The notes under the pieces are model-generated. The model made no database searches. It was not told the DNA's origin and saw only the letters and a program-made list of their open reading frames with translations. The position numbers and the translations under genes were made by a program. 7,137 nt of DNA, from the NCBI GenBank assembly GCA_028748945.1, contig JAQTOL010000161.1, forward strand, positions 1 through 7,137. Direction: 5' to 3'. The DNA is from Paludibacter sp. GTDB lineage: Bacteria; Bacteroidota; Bacteroidia; Bacteroidales; Paludibacteraceae. Of this stretch, positions 1-6,419 are shown one piece after another. The stretch's first letter is position 1, and the number at the start of each line of letters is the position of its first letter.

Positions 1-2
1 GC

Positions 3-1364
3 CGCTTGAAACAAATTGACCGTGACTGGATATGGAACAAAGCCTGGGCACGGTATGCGTGGAATTGCCATCGTGACAGAAAGGACGAAATTAAATATTG
101 GGATCAGCAATTAGGCGATTATTATGGAATTAATGACCGTGATGCCCGTAAAATTCAGGAAGCATACGATCAATCAGGTGAAATTGCACCGAAATTAATC
201 CGCCGGTTCGGAATTACAGAGGGAAATCGCCAGACTTTGTTACTTGGCATGTTTATGAGCCAGTTGGTTAACCCGTATAAATACAAGATTTACCCCGGTT
301 TTTACGAAAGTTGCGGACCTGTTGGTGAAAAGCTGATTGAATACGTTGAAAAAGAATGGAAACACCAACCACATGTGGGTGAATTGCCATTGGATATTAT
401 TGACCAAGTGGTTCATCACGGAGATAAAGCTGTGTCATCCATAGACTCAGTGGAAGGAAAAGTAACCAAAAATAAAGCTGAATTTGAACGCCTTCGAAAC
501 GATATGCATTGTTACCGGGAATTTGCCTATTTCTTCAACAACAAAGTGAAAGCAGCGAAATTAGTGCTCGATTATCAGTGGGGAAAAGATATAAAAAATC
601 TTGAAACTGCCATTCCATTACTGGAAAAAAGTATGGAACATTACAGCAAGCTGGTGGATTTGACGAAAGATCATTATCTTTACGCTAACAGCATGCAAAC
701 TTCCCAGCGCCGCATTCCGATTGGAGGAGATAACGGAAAGAATAAAACCTGGGCGGAAATGTTGGGACATTATCAAAAGGAACTGGTTAATTATAAAAAC
801 AATCTGGCTTTGCTAAAAGCAAAATTGAATGGTGGAAAATCAGTGCCGATGGTAATTTCAGCATTACCTTCTGTCAATGTAAAATTAATTAATGATATTT
901 CGCAAGTAAAACTTGTTCCCGGAGTTTCACTTTATACAAATGTTGAGTCAATCGTCGAAGACATTGCCCCTGAGCTTAAAGGAATGAATGCCTGTTTATT
1001 AAACTCAGATTTGCAATCGGAAAACGGAACAATCCTTGAATTTGAAAACACTGAACCGGTAAAATTACTGGTTGGATTTTTCAGGGATGATCAGAAAAAA
1101 TTTGCAAAAGCTCCAACTCTCGAAACCGATGCAGCCGCTAATTTATACGGTCAGGCCGAACCGGTTTTGATAAATGCCTTGCAAGTGGATGATTTACCGG
1201 CGGTAAATGTTCATGCTTACAGTTTTAAAACAGGGAAAAATAAATTGTTGTTACCAAAAGGGATGTGCCTGATACTCGGATTTACTACCGGTGAAATAAA
1301 ACAACGAAATGTCGGTTTAGCTGGAACAGGTGACGAAGAAACCATGGATTGGATGTTTTATTAG
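3..1364 (+). CDS. C-terminal part of a large putative carbohydrate-active protein (5' end outside window)
   Basis: The reading frame is open from the first bases to a TAG stop, so this is the 3' end of a longer gene; the TTG at position 6 is an internal codon, not a start. Counting that TTG as residue 1, residues 7-45 are rich in Trp, Arg and Tyr (WIWNKAWARYAWN, then DYYG). This resembles the end of a TIM-barrel followed by helices, as in alpha-glucuronidase-like and GH20/GH115-like proteins. Residues 75-125 hold a conserved-looking stretch (SQLVNPYKYKIYPGFYES). Residues 130-275 are charged and mainly helical. Residues 288-436 look like a beta-sandwich with an LYTNVESIVEDIAPELKG strand pattern, possibly carbohydrate-binding. 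The gene lies 55 bases upstream of a FISUMP gene and shortly before a GH2 enzyme, so a role in glycan breakdown is inferred. I could not assign a family, and the catalytic residues are probably outside the window. Confidence 0.6.
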   Translation, partial: RLKQIDRDWIWNKAWARYAWNCHRDRKDEIKYWDQQLGDYYGINDRDARKIQEAYDQSGEIAPKLIRRFGITEGNRQTLLLGMFMSQLVNPYKYKIYPGFYESCGPVGEKLIEYVEKEWKHQPHVGELPLDIIDQVVHHGDKAVSSIDSVEGKVTKNKAEFERLRNDMHCYREFAYFFNNKVKAAKLVLDYQWGKDIKNLETAIPLLEKSMEHYSKLVDLTKDHYLYANSMQTSQRRIPIGGDNGKNKTWAEMLGHYQKELVNYKNNLALLKAKLNGGKSVPMVISALPSVNVKLINDISQVKLVPGVSLYTNVESIVEDIAPELKGMNACLLNSDLQSENGTILEFENTEPVKLLVGFFRDDQKKFAKAPTLETDAAANLYGQAEPVLINALQVDDLPAVNVHAYSFKTGKNKLLLPKGMCLILGFTTGEIKQRNVGLAGTGDEETMDWMFY

Positions 1365-1366
1365 AC

Positions 1367-1388
1367 CACTAAAGGTGGATTTTTAGTG
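1367..1388 (+). terminator. Possible weak hairpin after the first gene
   Basis: Just after the TAG stop, CACTAAA (1367-1373) is the exact reverse complement of TTTAGTG (1382-1388), giving a 7-bp stem around an 8-base loop. An alternative shorter stem, CCAC/GTGG, followed by ATTTTT, uses part of the same bases. The 7-bp stem is AT-rich and is not followed by a run of T. It could be an attenuator, a weak terminator or chance. The short distance to the next gene argues against full termination. Confidence 0.25.
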
Positions 1389-1420
1389 CCTAAATAACAG
1401 AAAGAATCACATAGAAGCAT

Positions 1421-2122
1421 ATGAATAATCCTTATAAAACCATACTTTTAATTCTGATTTGTTTTTGTTTTATCAATCTTCAGGCTCAAATATCCAACGA
1501 CAGTACGGTAAGTGATATCGATGGCAACGTTTATAAAACAGTACAAATTGGTACGCAGGTTTGGATGGCGGAGAATCTGCGAACCACACATTACCGCAAC
1601 GGAGATCCGATTCTGACGACTGCTCCGGATACGCTGGATTACTCGGCAGAAGCAACTCCAAAATATCAGTTTGTGTACAATAACGATGTACGAAATCAGA
1701 AAATTTACGGCAGGCTTTATACGTGGTACACTGTCACTGATAGCAGGAATATTTGTCCTGTTGGCTGGCATATTCCTGATATTGAAGAATATAAAATTCT
1801 GGATAATGCTTTGGGAGGTAAAAATGCAGCCATAGGGAAATTAAAAGCAACCGGAAAGGAATATTGGAAAGAACCAAATTCGGATGCAACTAACGAAAGT
1901 GGTTTTAATGGTTTGCCCGGTGGATGGCATGCTGCAAAAGGGCATTATGGGGCATTGGGAAAATATGGACACTGGTGGTGCTCCAACCGACAAACAGAGG
2001 AGTATGCCTTCAGAATGTTTTTATCGTTCGACGAATCCTGTTATAAGAATCATCTGGGTTCATCCGACCCACAAAATGCGTGGTCGGTTCGTTGTGTAAA
2101 GGATGATACCTCTAAACCTTAA
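1421..2122 (+). CDS. Secreted FISUMP-domain protein (Fibrobacter succinogenes major paralogous domain)
   Basis: A 233-residue protein of unknown biochemical role. Residues 1-22 form a Sec signal peptide (Lys6, hydrophobic core ILLILICFCF, predicted cut LQA|Q). Cys14 and Cys16 lie inside the core and do not make a good lipobox, so signal peptidase I processing is likelier than a lipoprotein. The rest matches the FISUMP pattern (TIGR02145): DIDGNVYKTVQIGTQVWMAE at 32-51, GRLYTWYT at 97-104, CPVGWHIPD at 112-120, a LKATG segment at 141-145, NESGFNGLPGGW at 158-169, YGHWWCS at 182-188 and the closing WSVRCVKD at 221-228. The domain is full length and stands alone, with no other module. FISUMP proteins are common in Fibrobacter and Bacteroidota as exported or surface proteins. 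The ATG at 1421 is chosen because it directly precedes the signal peptide. Its place between two probable glycan-degradation genes suggests co-expression with them; glycan binding is only a guess. Confidence 0.9.
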   Translation: MNNPYKTILLILICFCFINLQAQISNDSTVSDIDGNVYKTVQIGTQVWMAENLRTTHYRNGDPILTTAPDTLDYSAEATPKYQFVYNNDVRNQKIYGRLYTWYTVTDSRNICPVGWHIPDIEEYKILDNALGGKNAAIGKLKATGKEYWKEPNSDATNESGFNGLPGGWHAAKGHYGALGKYGHWWCSNRQTEEYAFRMFLSFDESCYKNHLGSSDPQNAWSVRCVKDDTSKP

Positions 2123-2153
2123 AGGGGAATAAAAAATCATGTAAAGTGCTTTT

Positions 2154-5100
2154 ATGAAAAAAACATACTTTCTATTAATACTTTTCCTTACTACAATTTT
2201 AGCTGCACAGGAAGTTTCCCAATCAAAAATGGCGGGGATTTTCGAACAGGTAAAAACTCCGTATAAATATGGGCTTGTTGTTGCTCCGACAGATAATTAC
2301 CATAAAATGGATTGCCCGACAGTTCTCAGAAAAGATGGGAAATGGTACATGACTTTTGTAATTTACAACGGAAAAGAAGGAAATGATGGTCGTGGATATG
2401 AAACGTGGATGGCTGAAAGTGAAAACCTACTTGAATGGAAAATTAAAGGAAGACTTCTATCCTATCGTGATAGTACCTGGGATTGCAACCAACGGGGTGG
2501 ATTTCCCTCCTTGCCTGACATGAACTGGGGAGGAAGTTACGAACTTCAACCCTACAAAGGCAAATACTGGATGACTTACATCGGTGGTGCCAATGCAGGT
2601 TACGAGGCCGGGCCGCTGAAAATCGGCTTAGCTTACACCCCGAAAAAAAAACTCACCGATGCTACCGAATGGCAGACGTTGCCAAAACCAATTCTGACTC
2701 CCGAAGACAAAGATCATCAGTATTTTGAAAATATTACTCAATACAAAAGCACCGTTTATTGGGATAAAAAGAAAACTCTGGGGGCACAATTTGTGATGTT
2801 TTACAACGCAGGAGGAATTAATCCTGTCAATAAAATAAAAGCCGAACGCATTGGTATTGCACTTTCCAATGATATGAAACACTGGAAACGCTACCCCGGA
2901 AATCCTGTTTTTACCCACGAAGAAGGTATTACAGGAGATGCACATATCCAGAAATTCGGGGATCTTTACGTCATGTTTTATTTCTCGGCTTTCCGGGCCG
3001 ACCGACCGTATAAGGCTTTCAACACGTTTGCCTGCAGTTACGACCTGATTCATTGGTACGACTGGAAAGGTGACGACCTCATTTATCCTTCAAAAAAATA
3101 CGACGATTTATTTGCCCATAAAAGTTATGTGATCAATTACAAAGGCGTGGTTTATCACTTTTATTGTGCTGTTGACAAATTCAACCAGCGTGGAATTGCA
3201 GTAGCAACGAGTAAACCCATGGGGCGTTCGATGGTTAATTTTCCACCTCCGGAAATCAAAGAACGCCGAACCATTGTAAATCTGGACAGAGATTGGAAAA
3301 CCTGGATGAACAAAGACACGCTGAAAGTAAATATTCCTCATAACTGGGACGATTATTACGGTTACCGTCAGCTTACACACGGAAATCTGCACGGAACTGC
3401 AACATATTCTAAGACTTTTACAGCACCTGATGCTGGTACAAATAAAGAATATTTCCTACGTTTCGAAGGAGTTGGAACATATGCAACGGTAATGCTAAAC
3501 GGCAAAAATCTTGGTCGTTTTCTTAGCGGAAGAACTACTTTTACAATCGATGTAACGAAAGAAATAAAACCCGGAGAGCAAAATCAACTGATTGTGAAAG
3601 CCGAACATCCGGCCATGATTTCGGACATGCCGTGGGTGTGTGGCGGTTGTTCATCTGAATGGGGTTTCAGTGAAGGTTCGCAACCATTGGGAATTTTTCG
3701 TCCGGTAATTTTGGAAGCAACAGATAATGTTCGTATTGAACCGTTTGGAGTGCATATCTGGAACAATGACAATGCCGATTCGGTATTTATTGAAACGGAA
3801 ATAAAAAATTATTCAGACAAAGATATCGAGATAGAAGTAGTCAATAAACTGAATAACAATGATGGTATTGGCATTTTTCGTTTGGCTGAAAAAATGAAAC
3901 TTAAAGCCGGCGAAACGAAAATTATAAAACAATCGTCTTCCATTTCAAATCCGAAATTGTGGAGTACCGAGAATCCCTATTTGTATAAACTGGCTTCGAT
4001 GATTAAGCGGGACACAAAAACCACCGATGAAATCACCACCGAATTTGGAATCCGCACCATCAGTTGGCCGGTAAAACGCAGCGATGGTGATGGACGTTTT
4101 TATCTGAACGGAAAACCTGTTTTTATCAATGGAACCTGCGAATACGAACATCAGTTCGGACAATCGCATGCTTTTTCGGATGAGCAGGTTGCATCCCGGG
4201 TAAAACAAATTGAATCAGCGGGATTCAATGCCTTCCGGGATGCGCATCAACCTCATAATCTGCTTTATAAAAAATACTGGGACGAAGACGGCATTCTTTT
4301 CTGGCCCCAGTTTTCTGCACATATCTGGTACGATACACCCGAGTTTAGGAGTAATTTCAAACAATTGCTTCGCCAATGGGTGAAAGAACGCCGCAATTCG
4401 CCTTCAGTTATCATGTGGGGTTTGCAGAATGAAAGTGTTCTCCCGAAAGATTTTGCGGAAGAATGTTGCGATATTATCCGCGAAATGGATCCGACTACTA
4501 AAACAATGCGTGTGATTACGACCTGCAATGGCGGAGTCGGAACGGATTGGGATGTAGTGCAAAACTGGAGTGGTACATATAATACTGGCATTTTAGAAAA
4601 TTATAACCACGAGTTAGCTCAAAAAAACCAATTGCTTAATGGCGAATACGGTGCATGGCGAAGCATCGGTTTCCATACAGAAACGAAAGTTTTTGATCCC
4701 AACGGAAGATGGAGCGAAAATCACATGTGTCAAATACTTGAGACTAAAATAAAATTGGCCGAATCGGTAAAAGACAGTGTTTGTGGACAATTTCAGTGGG
4801 TTTTCAGTTCGCATGATAATCCCGGAAGACGTCAACCCGACGAAGCATACCGGGTAATTGATAAAGTGGGTCCGTTTAATTACAAAGGATTGGTCACACC
4901 CTGGGAACAACCTACCGATGCCTATTATTTGTACCGTGCAAATTATGTGTCAGCTAAAAAAGACCCGATGCTGTATATTGTTTCGCACACCTGGCCGGAC
5001 AGATTTCAGAAACGCAGTCGTGCTACGATTGAAGCATACAGTAATTGCGACAGCGTGAAACTTTACAACGATGCCGGCAATGAGAATTATTTGGGTAAAA

Positions 5101-6308
5101 AGAAAAACGGCGGCATTGGCACTCATTTCATGTGGGAAAACCGCGATATAAGGTATAACGTACTTCGTGCCGTGGGATATTATGCTGGAAAACCGGTAGC
5201 AGAAGATGAAATTGTGTTGAATAACCTCGAAAAAGCGCCGCATTTTGATACACTTTATTCTGAAGCAAAGCCAATTTTAAAAGGCGCTTCAGGATATAAT
5301 TATATTTATCGCGTAAATTGTGGTGGTGACAATTACACAGACGAATTCGGACAAAACTGGGCCAAAGATGATAGTACTTTTTCCCGTTCATGGGCGGCAG
5401 ATTTCAAAGATTTGAATCCCTATCAAGCCAGTGAAGGTGTAACAAATGATCCGATTCGCGGTGTCCGCGACTGGTCGTTGTTCGGTCATTTCCGCTTTGG
5501 GCGACATAAACTGAATTATCATTTTGCTGTACCGGATGGTCGTTACCGCGTGGAACTTTATTTTACCGAACCCTGGCACGGAACGGGCGGTGGCATTGGA
5601 ACAGATTGTGAAGGCTTGCGTATTTTCGATGTGGCGGTCAATGATTCTGTCGTGTTGAATGACCTTGATATATGGGCGGAAAGCGGACATGATGGTGCTT
5701 TAAAAAAAGTTGTTTATGCCAATGTAAGAAATGGAAAACTAGTCATTTCCTTCCCCGAAATAAAAGCCGGACAAGCCGTTATTTCAGCCATTGCCATTGC
5801 TTCAACCAATATGAATATCAAACCTGTTACACATAAAGAAACCGATTGGTCGTGGTCGGCAGCCGACAAAAATGTACTGGAAAAGATGCCAAAAGAAATG
5901 CTTCCCGAAGATAAAAATGCACGGATGAGTACTATTTATGAAGTTCATATGGCAATTGTAACTGGTAAATCAGAAAAAACAACCATCAAAAATAAAACCG
6001 GAATACAATTCGGAAAAGGGATAAACAACTCTGTTCAATGGACTATTTCCACCGGTTTGGCGCAAATTTATGCGTTAAGGTTTAATTATATGAACACAAC
6101 GAAAACAGCTCTGAAAGTGAATCTGAAAATTGTTGCAGCCAATGGTACAATTTTGAGAAATGACGAAATCACGTTGCCGGAAACACCTGAAAAGTGTAAA
6201 CAAATCAGCACTACCACCGGATCATATATTAATGCAGGAAGTTATCGCGTGATAATTTCAGGAGAAAATTTGGCCGGATTGGCTTTCGAATCGCTGGAAG
6301 TTCAGTAA
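2154..6308 (+). CDS. Exported multidomain glycoside hydrolase: five-bladed propeller + GH2 + malectin
   Basis: A 1384-residue enzyme expected in the periplasm or on the cell surface. A signal peptide spans 1-18 (MKKTYF, hydrophobic core, LAA|QE). Residues 35-355 form a five-bladed beta-propeller like GH43/GH32/GH130, with one recognisable strand motif per blade (about 51-71, 127-147, 190-217, 260-277, 317-337). Residues 374-525 are the GH2 sugar-binding jelly roll (DRDWKTW, IPHNWDDY, GIFRPV), 526-632 the Ig-like domain and 633-925 the TIM barrel. The acid/base is Glu760 in WGLQNES and the nucleophile is Glu831 in LLNGEYGAW; their 71-residue separation is normal for GH2. Residues 930-1025 resemble the DUF4982 Ig domain, and 1050-1217 a malectin domain (YRVNCGGDNYTDEFGQNW). 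Residues 1262-1384 form a beta-rich end module. A retaining exo-glycosidase such as a beta-galactosidase or beta-glucuronidase is likely; the sugar cannot be read from sequence. The gene starts 31 bases after the FISUMP gene, probably in the same operon. The ATG is fixed by the signal peptide. Confidence 0.93.
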   Translation: MKKTYFLLILFLTTILAAQEVSQSKMAGIFEQVKTPYKYGLVVAPTDNYHKMDCPTVLRKDGKWYMTFVIYNGKEGNDGRGYETWMAESENLLEWKIKGRLLSYRDSTWDCNQRGGFPSLPDMNWGGSYELQPYKGKYWMTYIGGANAGYEAGPLKIGLAYTPKKKLTDATEWQTLPKPILTPEDKDHQYFENITQYKSTVYWDKKKTLGAQFVMFYNAGGINPVNKIKAERIGIALSNDMKHWKRYPGNPVFTHEEGITGDAHIQKFGDLYVMFYFSAFRADRPYKAFNTFACSYDLIHWYDWKGDDLIYPSKKYDDLFAHKSYVINYKGVVYHFYCAVDKFNQRGIAVATSKPMGRSMVNFPPPEIKERRTIVNLDRDWKTWMNKDTLKVNIPHNWDDYYGYRQLTHGNLHGTATYSKTFTAPDAGTNKEYFLRFEGVGTYATVMLNGKNLGRFLSGRTTFTIDVTKEIKPGEQNQLIVKAEHPAMISDMPWVCGGCSSEWGFSEGSQPLGIFRPVILEATDNVRIEPFGVHIWNNDNADSVFIETEIKNYSDKDIEIEVVNKLNNNDGIGIFRLAEKMKLKAGETKIIKQSSSISNPKLWSTENPYLYKLASMIKRDTKTTDEITTEFGIRTISWPVKRSDGDGRFYLNGKPVFINGTCEYEHQFGQSHAFSDEQVASRVKQIESAGFNAFRDAHQPHNLLYKKYWDEDGILFWPQFSAHIWYDTPEFRSNFKQLLRQWVKERRNSPSVIMWGLQNESVLPKDFAEECCDIIREMDPTTKTMRVITTCNGGVGTDWDVVQNWSGTYNTGILENYNHELAQKNQLLNGEYGAWRSIGFHTETKVFDPNGRWSENHMCQILETKIKLAESVKDSVCGQFQWVFSSHDNPGRRQPDEAYRVIDKVGPFNYKGLVTPWEQPTDAYYLYRANYVSAKKDPMLYIVSHTWPDRFQKRSRATIEAYSNCDSVKLYNDAGNENYLGKKKNGGIGTHFMWENRDIRYNVLRAVGYYAGKPVAEDEIVLNNLEKAPHFDTLYSEAKPILKGASGYNYIYRVNCGGDNYTDEFGQNWAKDDSTFSRSWAADFKDLNPYQASEGVTNDPIRGVRDWSLFGHFRFGRHKLNYHFAVPDGRYRVELYFTEPWHGTGGGIGTDCEGLRIFDVAVNDSVVLNDLDIWAESGHDGALKKVVYANVRNGKLVISFPEIKAGQAVISAIAIASTNMNIKPVTHKETDWSWSAADKNVLEKMPKEMLPEDKNARMSTIYEVHMAIVTGKSEKTTIKNKTGIQFGKGINNSVQWTISTGLAQIYALRFNYMNTTKTALKVNLKIVAANGTILRNDEITLPETPEKCKQISTTTGSYINAGSYRVIISGENLAGLAFESLEVQ

Positions 6309-6353
6309 GCAACTGTCAAATAGCAAATTTCACAGTCAGAACATCAATTTGTA

Positions 6354-6385
6354 TTGTTGTTGATATTTAGAATATTCTATATTTG
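6354..6385 (+). promoter_or_regulatory. Bacteroidota-type promoter for the lamin-tail gene
   Basis: TATATTTG at 6378-6385 matches the Bacteroidota -7 consensus TAnnTTTG exactly. TTG triplets at 6354-6356 and 6357-6359 lie 21 and 18 bases upstream, close to the spacing known for the -33 element. Transcription would begin near 6392, leaving an A/T-rich leader of about 28 bases before the ATG at 6420, with no evident Shine-Dalgarno sequence. The 111-base gap is the longest between genes in this window, which fits a new transcription unit. The -7 box partly overlaps a perfect palindrome at 6381-6390. Confidence 0.6.
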
Positions 6386-6390
6386 CAAAT
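6381..6390. repeat. 10-bp perfect palindrome overlapping the -7 box
   Basis: ATTTGCAAAT reads the same on both strands. It covers the 3' half of the proposed -7 element and the bases up to the predicted transcription start, where a bound repressor could block initiation. A half copy, GCAAAT, also occurs at 6323-6328. The site is short and AT-rich, so it may be chance; the operator role is a guess. Confidence 0.3.
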
Positions 6391-6419
6391 CATATTCCCT
6401 TAAATTTAAAATACAATAC

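Noticed and set aside
6..8. TTG as the start codon of the first gene
   Set aside because: The frame is open upstream to the window edge, and the protein begins inside what looks like a folded domain with no signal peptide, so the true start lies before the window.
1421..1483. FISUMP protein as a lipoprotein, because of Cys14 and Cys16
   Set aside because: The residues before each cysteine (LILI, LICF) do not fit a lipobox, and a better signal peptidase I site, LQA|Q, follows.
2628..3053. Minus-strand open frame of 141 codons, and similar ones at 1448-1771, 3108-3392, 4265-4591, 5388-5690 and elsewhere
   Set aside because: They lie opposite well-supported genes, show no recognisable domains or signal peptides, and read as antisense shadows of strongly coding DNA.
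6312..6336. Possible terminator hairpin after the GH2 gene (ACTGT/ACAGT)
   Set aside because: Only a 5-bp stem with a 15-base loop and no T run after it; too weak to call.
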